Part shown: piece after piece, positions 25,478 through 33,951 of the stretch
Position numbering within the stretch: the stretch's first letter is position 1
Layout: each line of letters opens with the position of its first letter
DNA from: Chitinophagaceae bacterium
GTDB taxonomy: Bacteria > Bacteroidota > Bacteroidia > Chitinophagales > Chitinophagaceae
Assembly (NCBI GenBank): GCA_947488765.1
Contig: CANLAE010000001.1
Span: 355,947-419,946 of the forward strand
Length of the DNA stretch: 64,000 nucleotides
Reading direction: 5' to 3'
Made by a program: the position numbers and the translations under genes
Notes under the pieces: model-generated
Seen by the model: only the letters and a program-made list of their open reading frames with translations
What the model was told of the DNA's origin: nothing
Databases searched by the model: none

Positions 25478-26650
25478 TTAGTTGTATTCCATTACCGGAT
25501 GACGTTCAAATTCAATTTCAGTATCAAAAATATATCTGTAAGTAACCATTCGCCTATTTTGAACACCGCCTAAACTTTTGTAAATATTAATCATGCGGGG
25601 ATTCCAATCTCCTGACCATCCCATTTCATAATTGTGATACCATCCTTTAAACTGAATAAGATTACCACATGCCTGTATTAAAAAACTATCAATTCCCAAT
25701 CCCTGGTATTTTGGCACAACTCCAAAAGCCAATCCAGTTAATTTTTTACATTGACCGGTTTTTTTCATCCAAAGTAATCTGAGTTTATTAATCAAATGTA
25801 GCTTGCCACCAAAGTGTTTAAAATATTGGTTTACATCCGGAATATTTATAAACATTGCAATAGGTTCATCCTTGTAATAAGCAAACCATACTACACGTTC
25901 ATCCATGATTGGTTTCATGGTTTTAAATAATTTCAAAACTTGTTCTTGTGTAATTTCTTTCGCTTCACCATGTTGCGCCCATGCTGCATTATATACAGTT
26001 GCAAAGTCCTGAGCATATTTTTCCAATTCATTTAATTTCAGATGTCTTGCTTCGTAGCCGGGCTTTGCAGAAAATTTTGCAAATCTTTCCTGAAACCTTG
26101 GTGGTAAAACTTCATCAACAATCATTTTATACCAATACTGATTGTAGTAGTTTTTAAAACCATAATTCTCAAATAAAACTTCGTAATAAGGTGGATTAAA
26201 AGGCATTCCATAAACGGGTTCATCTTCAAAACCTTCCACCAATAAACCCCACCATTTGTCTCTGTCGCCAAAGTTGATGGGTCCGTCCATTGCTTGCATA
26301 CCATTGCTTTGCAGCCAATTTTTTGCAGTATCAAATAAAATATTTGCGGCTGCTTGATTATTGATACATTCAAAAAAACCACAACCGCCTGTTGCATATT
26401 CAGTGCCTTTATTGATGTATTTATTATGAACAAATGCTGCAATTCTGCCAATTAAATTTCCTGATTTATCTTTTAAAATCCATCTTTTGATTTCGCCATA
26501 CTTATGACTTTTGTTTTTTGCTGCATCAAAAACTTCATTGATGTCTTTGTCCAATGGCTGTATATAAAATGGATTACTCTGATTGAGAATTACATTCACT
26601 TTTAAAAATTCGTTGGAAGTAGCTTTATTGTTAACTTCTATTATCTGCAT
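25478..26650 (-). CDS. GNAT-fold acyltransferase-like protein
   Basis: About 390 residues with features of a tandem GNAT-like fold: a first half with WILKDKSGNLIGRIAAFVH and GGCGFFECINNQAAANILFDTA, which looks like an acyl-CoA pocket, and a second half with MFINIPDVN and FGVVPKYQGLGIDSFLI, a typical acetyl-CoA loop. Homologues in Bacteroidota are annotated as hypothetical N-acetyltransferases; the acceptor is unknown. ATG at 26650 (MQIIEV) preferred over 26689. Close behind the L,D-transpeptidase gene, so possibly in one transcript with it. Confidence 0.7.
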   Translation of the reverse strand: MQIIEVNNKATSNEFLKVNVILNQSNPFYIQPLDKDINEVFDAAKNKSHKYGEIKRWILKDKSGNLIGRIAAFVHNKYINKGTEYATGGCGFFECINNQAAANILFDTAKNWLQSNGMQAMDGPINFGDRDKWWGLLVEGFEDEPVYGMPFNPPYYEVLFENYGFKNYYNQYWYKMIVDEVLPPRFQERFAKFSAKPGYEARHLKLNELEKYAQDFATVYNAAWAQHGEAKEITQEQVLKLFKTMKPIMDERVVWFAYYKDEPIAMFINIPDVNQYFKHFGGKLHLINKLRLLWMKKTGQCKKLTGLAFGVVPKYQGLGIDSFLIQACGNLIQFKGWYHNYEMGWSGDWNPRMINIYKSLGGVQNRRMVTYRYIFDTEIEFERHPVMEYN

Positions 26651-26694
26651 AAATGATATTTCTGTCTTGTCACGAAAATAAACATTCATATAGA

Positions 26695-28296
26695 TTATTG
26701 AACAAACAATTTAGCGGCTAGCTTTTCATCATGCTTATAAATATCTTTTCTGAAATTCAATTGTCCCGCCTCATTTACCCAAGCAGTAAAATATACAATT
26801 GCAACGGAAATTGCTTTTTTTAGGGTTATCCATTTCTCTTTTGATAATTGCATGCAGCTATCAATTACCTCTGATTTCCAAATAGTAGCAGTATCATCTC
26901 GTAATAAGTACTGAGCAAACTTTTTCGCTTCTGCAATTCTGATACAGCCGTGGCTGAAAGTACGTGTTGGCTGAGAAAACAAATTTTTAAATGGAGTATC
27001 GTGCAAATAAATACTGTGGCTATTGGGAAATAAAAATTTTACTCCTCCCAAAGCGTTATCATTTCCTGGTTTTTGCCTGATTACAGGAATGCTGTTTTGA
27101 TAACTTGTTATTTCCATATCTTTTGTTTCCAAATAATCAGGATTTTTTCTGATAGATGGCAAAATTTCTTTGATAGTAATACTTTGAGGCACATTCCAAT
27201 ATGGACTAAAAACAATAAACTTTATTGATCCGTTAAATATGACGGTATTATTAGCAGTTGTTCCTACAATTACATTCATATCAAATATTTGCTTTCCGTT
27301 TTCAATGACATGCATTTTAAATTCCGGAATATTTATAACTACAAAATTGCTGTCTATTTGTGCAGGCATCCAACGAATACGTTCCAGATTTATTAAAATT
27401 TGTTGAATACGTTTCTCCGGTGAAACATTCAATTCTTCGATTGTTGCTTTATTGATGCTTCCATTTACTTCTAAACCCATTCGTTGCTGAAAAGATTTTA
27501 CTGCAATCAACAAACTGCTGTCATAAGTTTTAGCAGTATCTTCAGTTGCGGCATCCCCAATAATTTTTAAGCGATATTTTACGAAAGGAATTATGAAAGA
27601 AGTATCACCTTTTTTCAACGCTTTCTTTGGAATGAAAATTGGTTTCCAATTTTCTTTTTTTATCAGTTTATGATATAATAGTAGTGCAGATTGCAGTCTG
27701 AAATACATTGGATTTACTGGTGCGTAATGTTGTTGTGCAGCTGTATCTGACTCCAATGTGGAATGCAATATTTTTTTTAAATCAATTTTTTTCCTTGGAA
27801 TATACCAACCCAATTCTTCGGCATTGATGTTGCTTCCTTTGTACACTTTTGTTGCATAAACAAAAAACTGACCTGTGAGGTTTAGTTCTATTTGTAGAAG
27901 TTCTTCATTTGTGAGTTTTCGTTTTTCTTGATGAATTTTTTCTTGAATTTTATTAAATTCATTGATGAACAAACTGCTGTCCTGCAAGGCTTCTACAGTT
28001 GTTTGTAGGAGATTGATAAAATTAGATGCTTGTTGTGTATGTCCAATTGAATCAAACCAAGCATATTGATAATTTCTTGATTTGTAAAAATCGAAAAACT
28101 GGTTCGAAAATTTTTTTAAAAAAATGTGTTCTTTTAAAAAAACGGAAAGTTGTACACTATCTAAAAACAATGTATTGAATGAGTTGGTTACATTGATACT
28201 TGTATCAGTTTTTACAATTTCAATTGGCTTATTGTTCTTGCAACTTCCAAATACTTTCAGTACACAAATAAATAACACAATCAAAATAAATTTCAT
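26695..28296 (-). CDS. L,D-transpeptidase of the YcbB/LdtD type (lipoprotein)
   Basis: The 533-residue protein has a lipoprotein signal (lipobox VFGSC near residue 18), a long N-terminal domain, a peptidoglycan-binding-like segment (SFQQRMGLEVNGSINKATIEELN, about residues 265-290) and a C-terminal YkuD catalytic domain ending HDTPF...SHGCIRI, where the cysteine in SHGC is the nucleophile (about residue 450). Such enzymes form 3-3 cross-links or attach proteins to peptidoglycan in the periplasm. Its downstream neighbour, the GNAT protein, begins 45 bases away. Confidence 0.88.
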   Translation of the reverse strand: MKFILIVLFICVLKVFGSCKNNKPIEIVKTDTSINVTNSFNTLFLDSVQLSVFLKEHIFLKKFSNQFFDFYKSRNYQYAWFDSIGHTQQASNFINLLQTTVEALQDSSLFINEFNKIQEKIHQEKRKLTNEELLQIELNLTGQFFVYATKVYKGSNINAEELGWYIPRKKIDLKKILHSTLESDTAAQQHYAPVNPMYFRLQSALLLYHKLIKKENWKPIFIPKKALKKGDTSFIIPFVKYRLKIIGDAATEDTAKTYDSSLLIAVKSFQQRMGLEVNGSINKATIEELNVSPEKRIQQILINLERIRWMPAQIDSNFVVINIPEFKMHVIENGKQIFDMNVIVGTTANNTVIFNGSIKFIVFSPYWNVPQSITIKEILPSIRKNPDYLETKDMEITSYQNSIPVIRQKPGNDNALGGVKFLFPNSHSIYLHDTPFKNLFSQPTRTFSHGCIRIAEAKKFAQYLLRDDTATIWKSEVIDSCMQLSKEKWITLKKAISVAIVYFTAWVNEAGQLNFRKDIYKHDEKLAAKLFVQ

Positions 28297-28458
28297 AATA
28301 ATGCTGGAGTAAGAAGGTAATTAGATTTTAGAAAAAAGAAGTTGTTATTTTCTTGCAGCTATATTATTCTAATATTTAAGTAACCCAACTGATTTGTGTT
28401 TAAAATAAAGATGATAGTTGTTGGCAATGGGTTTACAGACTATAAAAAAATCCTGATT

Positions 28459-29160
28459 CTAGCTTAATACAAGCATTGTAGCTGCAACAACACCTGCGGT
28501 TTCAGTACGAAGTCTTGTGCTGCCCAAACTGACTGCTAAAAAGTTATTTTTAAGAGCTTGGTATATTTCATCGTTGGTGAAATCACCTTCGGGTCCAATC
28601 AGCATCAAACAATTTGCTGTCATTTTAATTTTTTGAACCGGAATTTTATCACCTTCTTCACAATGTGCAATCAATTTAACGGGGCAATCAGTTAATTGTA
28701 GTATTTCAGAAAAGGGTTTGGGCTCATGTAAAATGGGCAACCAGGTTTGTTGACTTTGCAACATTGCAGCAATCAAAATGCCATTTAATCTGTCAAAACG
28801 AAAATGTTGTTTTTCTGTTCGGTGACATTGTAAAAGATGAATACTTCCAATTCCCAGTTCAGTCACTTTTTCAGCAAACCACTCTAATCTTGCTGTATTT
28901 TTTAATAATGATATACCTAATGATAATTTGATTGGATTTTCTTCAAAAAACTGAACAGATTGAATGGTTACAATGCTTTGTTTTTTATCTGCACTGGATA
29001 AAACAGCCCTGCATAATAACCCTTTTCCGTTGGTAAGGTGCAATGCATCATTCAATTTTAGGCGAAGCACCTGAATGGCATGTTTGTTGGTTTCTTCACT
29101 GAGTGTAAAGAGTGAATAAGTTTCAATTAATGTAGGCTCGTAAAAAAAAGGCAATTGCAT
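28459..29160 (-). CDS. rsmE: 16S rRNA (uracil-1498-N3)-methyltransferase
   Basis: The 233-residue SPOUT-class enzyme methylates U1498 of 16S rRNA using S-adenosylmethionine. An N-terminal PUA-like domain (HAIQVLRLKLNDALHLTNGKG) is followed by the trefoil-knot domain with KNTARLEWFAEKVTELGIG, the knot loops LIGPEGDFTNDE and LGSTRLRTETAGV. The length is normal. On the minus strand a -7-type box TATATTTG lies 4 bases before the ATG. Confidence 0.93.
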   Translation of the reverse strand: MQLPFFYEPTLIETYSLFTLSEETNKHAIQVLRLKLNDALHLTNGKGLLCRAVLSSADKKQSIVTIQSVQFFEENPIKLSLGISLLKNTARLEWFAEKVTELGIGSIHLLQCHRTEKQHFRFDRLNGILIAAMLQSQQTWLPILHEPKPFSEILQLTDCPVKLIAHCEEGDKIPVQKIKMTANCLMLIGPEGDFTNDEIYQALKNNFLAVSLGSTRLRTETAGVVAATMLVLS

Positions 29161-29164
29161 AACG

Positions 29165-29172
29165 CAAATATA
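29165..29172 (-). promoter_or_regulatory. -7 promoter box TATATTTG, 4 bases before the rsmE start codon
   Basis: An exact TAnnTTTG match on the minus strand, followed by CGTT and ATG. The -33 element is not evident at the usual distance. Confidence 0.4.
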
Positions 29173-29268
29173 GTTTGAGGTAGTGCTGTAAATGCCAATT
29201 TCTTCCCGTTTTAAATCACTTTAATGGCCATTTAATGATTAATTCTCAAAAAAAAACTAAAAACAATG

Positions 29269-29297
29269 TTGATTATAGTATAATCTCCTTACTTTTG
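29269..29297 (+). promoter_or_regulatory. Promoter of rplS: TTG-N18-TACTTTTG
   Basis: TTG (29269-29271) and TACTTTTG (29290-29297) are 18 bases apart; rplS begins 23 bases downstream. A canonical Bacteroidota promoter for a ribosomal protein gene. Confidence 0.7.
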
Positions 29298-29319
29298 CTC
29301 TCCGAAAAAAAATTAAGTT

Positions 29320-29673
29320 ATGCAATCAGCAGTTCAATTTGTGCATGAGCAATTAACAGCCAAAAAAGAAACCCCGAAATTTAAAGCGGGTGATAATGTT
29401 ACCGTTAACTACAAAATTGTAGAGGGTGGTAAAGAACGTATCCAAAGCTTTAGAGGCGATGTTATTAAATTACAAGGTAGTGGTGCAACTGCAACATTTA
29501 CTGTTCGTAAAATATCAGATGGTATAGGTGTTGAACGTTTGTTTCCAATACTTTCTCCAAATATTGATGGTGTAATTTTGAATAAAAGAGGTAAAGTACG
29601 TCGTGCCAAATTGTTCTATTTAAGAGAAAGAAGTGGTAAGAGTGCAAGAATCAAAGAAAAAAGAGTTAACTAG
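29320..29673 (+). CDS. rplS: 50S ribosomal protein L19
   Basis: The 117-residue protein matches L19, which sits at the 30S-50S interface. Landmarks are FKAGDNVTVNYKI, RIQSFRGDVIKLQGSG, FTVRKISDGIGVERLFP and the basic tail GKVRRAKLFYLRER followed by lysines. In many bacteria rplS follows trmD; here it has its own promoter and is followed 47 bases later by tatA. Confidence 0.96.
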   Translation: MQSAVQFVHEQLTAKKETPKFKAGDNVTVNYKIVEGGKERIQSFRGDVIKLQGSGATATFTVRKISDGIGVERLFPILSPNIDGVILNKRGKVRRAKLFYLRERSGKSARIKEKRVN

Positions 29674-29720
29674 TTTAATTTATTTAAGCTTAATTTTACG
29701 GTAATTCTAAAACAATCGTT

Positions 29721-29936
29721 ATGATTACTTCAATTCTTGGTTTTACAATTTTAGCCCTTTCTTTTGAACACATGATTGTAATATTCTTAGTAGTATTACT
29801 GATGTTTGGAGGTAAAAAAATTCCTGAATTAATGAGAGGTTTAGGTAAGGGAATAAGAGAGTTTAATGATGCAAAGAATAATGTGAAAAGTGAAATAGAA
29901 AACTCAATCAAAGAAGATTCTACTACCAAGCATTAA
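29721..29936 (+). CDS. tatA: Sec-independent protein translocase TatA/E
   Basis: The 71-residue protein has an N-terminal membrane helix (about residues 5-25), the FGGKKIPELMRGLGKGIREF amphipathic helix and a charged tail, which is the TatA/E pattern. Multimers form the pore for folded twin-arginine substrates in the inner membrane. tatC follows 118 bases downstream, with a hairpin terminator between them that could set different expression levels for TatA and TatC. Confidence 0.92.
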   Translation: MITSILGFTILALSFEHMIVIFLVVLLMFGGKKIPELMRGLGKGIREFNDAKNNVKSEIENSIKEDSTTKH

Positions 29937-29965
29937 TTCTATTAAAAAGTAAATAATATTTTATA

Positions 29966-29998
29966 AACCTCGCAGTTCATTTGCGAGGTTTTATTTTA
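29966..29998 (+). terminator. Terminator between tatA and tatC
   Basis: AACCTCGCA (29966-29974) pairs with TGCGAGGTT (29982-29990) around a 7-base loop, then TTATTTTA. Strong, perfectly paired. Confidence 0.8.
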
Positions 29999-30054
29999 CA
30001 GGTAAGTTGTGGTAAATAATTTTTCATTCTTAAATACCATTTAAGAAATCTAAT

Positions 30055-30873
30055 ATGAGTGATAAAGCAGAAATGACTTTTATTGAGCATTTAGATGCGC
30101 TGAGGGCTCATTTATTCAGAGCCGCCGTAGCTACCGTAATTGGTGCCGTAGTAGTGGCTATTTACAATAATTTTATTATTCAAAGAATCTTGTTGGGACC
30201 AACAAGACCGGACTTTCCGACATATAAATACTTATGCAAACTGAGCAACTATTTTGGTTTTGGCAACAAATTTTGCATGAAAGAAATTCATCTTGATTTG
30301 CAAAGCACAACACTTACCGGACAGTTTGATGTGTATTTGGATGTAATTGTAATTGGAGGGTTTATTCTTGCCTTTCCTTACGTATTATGGCAATTTTGGA
30401 AATTTATTAAACCTGCGCTAAGTAAAAATGAATTATCTAATTCTCGTGGAGTTATTTTTTGGGTTTCCTTTCTTTTTTTTATAGGGATATGTTTTGGGTA
30501 TTTTGTTTTATCGCCATACACTGTTAACTTTTTTGCCAATTTTTCTTTGGATGATAAAATAAAAAATATCCCCACTATATCTAGTTATTTTAATACTGTT
30601 TTACCGCTTACATTGGGTTGTGGGTTGGCTTTTCAAATGCCATTGATTTTGTTTTTTTTGGCAAAAATTGGAATTGTAAGTGCAACCTCATTAAAAAAAT
30701 TCAGAAAATATTCCATATTGATTATTGTGGTACTTACAGGAGTAATTACCCCACCTGATATGTTTAGTCAAATCATTTGCAGCATTCCACTTATTTTATT
30801 GTATGAGATAAGTATTATTATTTGCAAAAGAGTAGAAAAGAAAGAAGCTAAAGTTGAAGCTGAATGGGAGTAA
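30055..30873 (+). CDS. tatC: Sec-independent protein translocase TatC
   Basis: The 272-residue protein has six membrane helices and starts with the conserved TFIEHLDALRAHLFRA. GQFDVYLDVIVIGGFILAFPYVLWQFWKFI-type and GCGLAFQMPL regions follow, with ITPPDMFSQ before the last helix. TatC recognises the twin-arginine signal and forms the core of the translocase with TatA. It is longer than some homologues because of a loop after the first helix (KYLCKLSNYFGFGNKF). It probably has its own promoter since a terminator follows tatA. Confidence 0.93.
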   Translation: MSDKAEMTFIEHLDALRAHLFRAAVATVIGAVVVAIYNNFIIQRILLGPTRPDFPTYKYLCKLSNYFGFGNKFCMKEIHLDLQSTTLTGQFDVYLDVIVIGGFILAFPYVLWQFWKFIKPALSKNELSNSRGVIFWVSFLFFIGICFGYFVLSPYTVNFFANFSLDDKIKNIPTISSYFNTVLPLTLGCGLAFQMPLILFFLAKIGIVSATSLKKFRKYSILIIVVLTGVITPPDMFSQIICSIPLILLYEISIIICKRVEKKEAKVEAEWE

Positions 30874-30917
30874 TAATTGATTAATGCATACATTTAATTT
30901 TATAATTTCAAATAATC

Positions 30918-32351
30918 TTGTTCCCATTTAGTTCTATACAGGCGTATCAAAATAGTTTATCATCAGGTATTGTTACTTGTGTTGATACGGTTACGCATTA
31001 TTTACAACAAATAGGAAACAACCAACAGCTCAATGCTTTTATAGAAGTATTTGCAGATGAGGCATTGGAAGCTGCTTCTTTGTTGGATGAAAAAAGAAAA
31101 CAAGGAAAGCCTTTAGGGAAATTGCATGGAGTGGTAGTTGCTATAAAAGATGTTATTTGCTATAATGGTCATAAGGTTTCTGCTGCTTCAAAAATGATAG
31201 AAAATTTTACATCAATTTATCATGCAACAGCTGTTGAAAAATTATTGGCAGAAGACGCAATTATTATTGGTAGAAATAATTGCGATGAATTTGCAATGGG
31301 TAGCAGCAGCGAAAACTCGGCTTTTGGTGTGGTAAAAAATGCCTTGGATGAAAGTCGTGTACCCGGTGGTTCATCTGGAGGAAGTGCGGTTGCAGTTCAG
31401 GCGGGAATGTGCATGGTAAGCCTGGGAAGCGATACCGGAGGTTCGGTAAGGCAACCAGCAGACTTTTGTGGTATTGTAGGCTTAAAGCCAAGCTACGGAA
31501 GGGTTTCGAGATATGGTTTGATTGCTTATGCATCTTCATTTGATCAAATTGGGATCTTTGCAAATACAATTGAAGATGCTGCATTAACATTGGAAGTAAT
31601 TGCTGGTGTTGATGATTATGATAGCACCGTTTCGCAAAAAGAAGTGCCTTCTTATGCTGCTTTATTGGATTCTGATAATAAAAAATACAAGCTTGCTTAT
31701 TTTAAAGAAGCATTAGAAAATGAAGCATTAGATGCTGAAATAAAACAGCAAATACTTTCGTTTATTGCATTATTAAAAGCACAAGGACATACCGTTGAAC
31801 CAATCAATTTTGAGTGGTTGGATTATGTTGTACCTACTTATTATATTTTAACTACGGCTGAGGCTAGTAGCAATCTTTCGAGGTTTGATGGCGTAAGATT
31901 TGGACATCAAACTGCACAAAAAAATATTGATTTAACTGAGTTGTATAAAGCAAGCAGGAGCGAAGGTTTTGGCAAAGAAGTACAACGCAGAATTATGCTT
32001 GGCACTTTTGTTTTAAGCTCGGGATATTATGATGCTTATTTTACAAAAGCGCAACAGGTAAGACAATTATTGTATCAAAGATCAAAAGAAATATTTGCTG
32101 ATTATGATGCAATTATTTCTCCAACAGTTCCTGCTACGGCATGGAAGTTTGGCGAAAAAAGTGACAATCCAACGGCTATGTATTTGGCTGATATTTATAC
32201 TGTATTTGCAAATCTTGTTGGCATACCTGCTGTTTCGCTTCCTTTATTCAAACACAGTAATAGCATGCCTTTTGGGCTACAAGTAATGTGTTCTCATTTT
32301 GAAGAAGTACATTTGCACCAGCTTAGCAAAGTGTTGATGCATTTAAAATAA
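30918..32351 (+). CDS. gatA: Asp-tRNA(Asn)/Glu-tRNA(Gln) amidotransferase subunit A
   Basis: The 477-residue amidase subunit releases ammonia from glutamine for transfer to mischarged tRNA. The Ser-cisSer-Lys triad is in place: K77 (AIKDV), S152 (GGSSGGS) and S176 (GSDTGGS). GIVGLKPSYGRVSRYGL is also typical. No ATG lies before the domain; TTG at 30918 gives the usual N-terminal start (FSSIQAYQ). gatB and gatC are not adjacent, which is normal in Bacteroidota. Gap of 44 bases from tatC. Confidence 0.94.
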   Translation: MFPFSSIQAYQNSLSSGIVTCVDTVTHYLQQIGNNQQLNAFIEVFADEALEAASLLDEKRKQGKPLGKLHGVVVAIKDVICYNGHKVSAASKMIENFTSIYHATAVEKLLAEDAIIIGRNNCDEFAMGSSSENSAFGVVKNALDESRVPGGSSGGSAVAVQAGMCMVSLGSDTGGSVRQPADFCGIVGLKPSYGRVSRYGLIAYASSFDQIGIFANTIEDAALTLEVIAGVDDYDSTVSQKEVPSYAALLDSDNKKYKLAYFKEALENEALDAEIKQQILSFIALLKAQGHTVEPINFEWLDYVVPTYYILTTAEASSNLSRFDGVRFGHQTAQKNIDLTELYKASRSEGFGKEVQRRIMLGTFVLSSGYYDAYFTKAQQVRQLLYQRSKEIFADYDAIISPTVPATAWKFGEKSDNPTAMYLADIYTVFANLVGIPAVSLPLFKHSNSMPFGLQVMCSHFEEVHLHQLSKVLMHLK

Positions 32352-32386
32352 TTTCTTTTGTTGTTGTGCTGCTGAATGAAACGTTT

Positions 32387-32478
32387 GTGTTAGGGATTGT
32401 AGTGGAAAGCCCGCAATGCTGCTTGCAGCATGAGGACTTGCAACGAAAAGCCCGACCCGCAACCGGCGGTGAACACCC
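32387..32478 (+). repeat. Dispersed structured element, copy B
   Basis: This 92-base element is the counterpart of the one at 22145-22233. The ends pair as GTGTT/AACAC (GCGTT/AACGC in copy A), and the central hairpin is ATGCTGC-TT-GCAGCAT instead of TGGCT/AGCCA, within the same AAGCCC/GGACTT frame. The third stem is weaker here. It lies between gatA and the lytic transglycosylase gene. Confidence 0.65.
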
Positions 32479-32504
32479 AATAATAAAAAAGCAAAATCAA
32501 AAAA

Positions 32505-33542
32505 ATGAATTTCTCTCGTAACAAATTGCTGAAAATGTACATCATTATTTTGATGCTATTTCCGGGCGTTTGTATTACGATGCATGCAAGAGAATACCGC
32601 CATCAACTATACAATTTTGCAATTGATACTACTTCAGAAAACTTATTGGAAAATAACAATGAATCATTGGAGGTTAAAATTCCAATGAACGCTGATGCTT
32701 TATCGTTTGCACAACAATATGCACTTAAACAAACGAAGGAGTATGAAAAAATGAAAGTTTGGGGCAAACCATATTTTGACTTGTATGATAATATTTTGAC
32801 GCAGTATAAAATTCCGACAGCATTGAAATATTTGAGTGTGATTGAAAGTAGTTTGCAACCCGGAACAATTTCATGGGCAGGTGCTGTTGGTCCGTGGCAA
32901 TTGATGCCTTATGAAGCCAAACGATTTGGGTTGATGGTGAATGGAGGTTATGATGAGCGAATGAACTTTTATAAAAGTACGCATGCTGCTGCAAAATTGA
33001 TTAAAGAATTGTATGAAACATTTGGGGATTGGCTTTTGGTAGTAGCAGCATACAATGGCGGAGTGGGAAGGGTGAAACAGGCGATTAAAAAAAGTGGCAG
33101 TAAAAATTTTTGGGATTTACAATATTATCTGGCAGAGGAAACAAGAACGCATGTTAAAAAATATATTGGTACACATTATATTTTTGAAGGTGGCGGCGGA
33201 TGGACAACAATGACTGCTGCAGAAACAGAGCAGTATAAAGCGAAAGTATCTGCTACCAATGCTTTGGGCGTTCCTTTAACGGAGCAAGAATTGAAAAATA
33301 CTACTTTGATTGAAGTGAGTGGAAGGTATTTGAGTGTTGTAATAACTGATTTTTTGTTGATGGATATTGATCAATTTAAGAAGTGGAATCCCGGATTTGA
33401 TAAGAAATTAGCCGAAGGAAAAAAATATCAGTTGAGGCTGAGTAATGACAGGATAGCAATTTTTGAAGCGAAGAAAAGTGAAATTTTATTGGAAAGTATT
33501 CGTACCTTATTGAATGGAGATACTACTACATCGGGTGGTTGA
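32505..33542 (+). CDS. MltD-type lytic transglycosylase
   Basis: The 345-residue protein has a signal-like N-terminal hydrophobic segment (residues 8-25), then a family-23-type SLT lysozyme domain: the catalytic glutamate in LSVIESSLQPG, AGAVGPWQLMP, and VVAAYNGGVGRV. It cleaves the glycan backbone between MurNAc and GlcNAc to give anhydroMurNAc ends in the periplasm. The C-terminal 100 residues resemble the region between the SLT domain and LysM repeats of MltD, but no complete LysM repeat is evident. A CoA-binding-domain gene starts 24 bases later. Confidence 0.85.
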   Translation: MNFSRNKLLKMYIIILMLFPGVCITMHAREYRHQLYNFAIDTTSENLLENNNESLEVKIPMNADALSFAQQYALKQTKEYEKMKVWGKPYFDLYDNILTQYKIPTALKYLSVIESSLQPGTISWAGAVGPWQLMPYEAKRFGLMVNGGYDERMNFYKSTHAAAKLIKELYETFGDWLLVVAAYNGGVGRVKQAIKKSGSKNFWDLQYYLAEETRTHVKKYIGTHYIFEGGGGWTTMTAAETEQYKAKVSATNALGVPLTEQELKNTTLIEVSGRYLSVVITDFLLMDIDQFKKWNPGFDKKLAEGKKYQLRLSNDRIAIFEAKKSEILLESIRTLLNGDTTTSGG

Positions 33543-33566
33543 TTATAAAAAAATAAAATCATAAAA

Positions 33567-33926
33567 ATGGCAAATAAAACATTGGTAATTGGTGCTTCTG
33601 AAAACCCGGAAAGGTATAGCTACAAAGCAGTACAAATGTTGCGAGCACATGAAAATGATGTAATTGCATTTGGAAGAAAAGAAGGAATGATTGGTGATAC
33701 AGGTATTACCAAACAGCTACCCGAAAAAGGAATTGAAACTATTACTTTATACATCAATGCGGAAACACAAAAAGAGTACTATGATTATTTCATTTCATTG
33801 CATCCAAAACGCATCATTTTTAATCCTGGCACAGAAAATGAGGAATTGTATGATTTACTGAAAGCCAACGATATAAAGCCTTTGGAAGCATGTACTTTAG
33901 TTATGCTAAGCACGGGACAGTATTAA
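33567..33926 (+). CDS. CoA-binding domain protein
   Basis: The 119-residue protein is a single Rossmann-like CoA_binding_2 domain: VIGASENPERYSYKAVQMLRAHENDVIAFG at the N-terminus and FNPGTENEELYDLLKAND, a typical nucleotide loop, later. Such small proteins bind CoA or a derivative and may act in thiol protection or regulation; no catalytic residues are evident. It is probably co-transcribed with the transglycosylase gene. Its stop is 26 bases from the convergent lysine-rich protein gene. Confidence 0.85.
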   Translation: MANKTLVIGASENPERYSYKAVQMLRAHENDVIAFGRKEGMIGDTGITKQLPEKGIETITLYINAETQKEYYDYFISLHPKRIIFNPGTENEELYDLLKANDIKPLEACTLVMLSTGQY

Positions 33927-33951
33927 TTACAATCAAAAAGTTCAGAATTTA

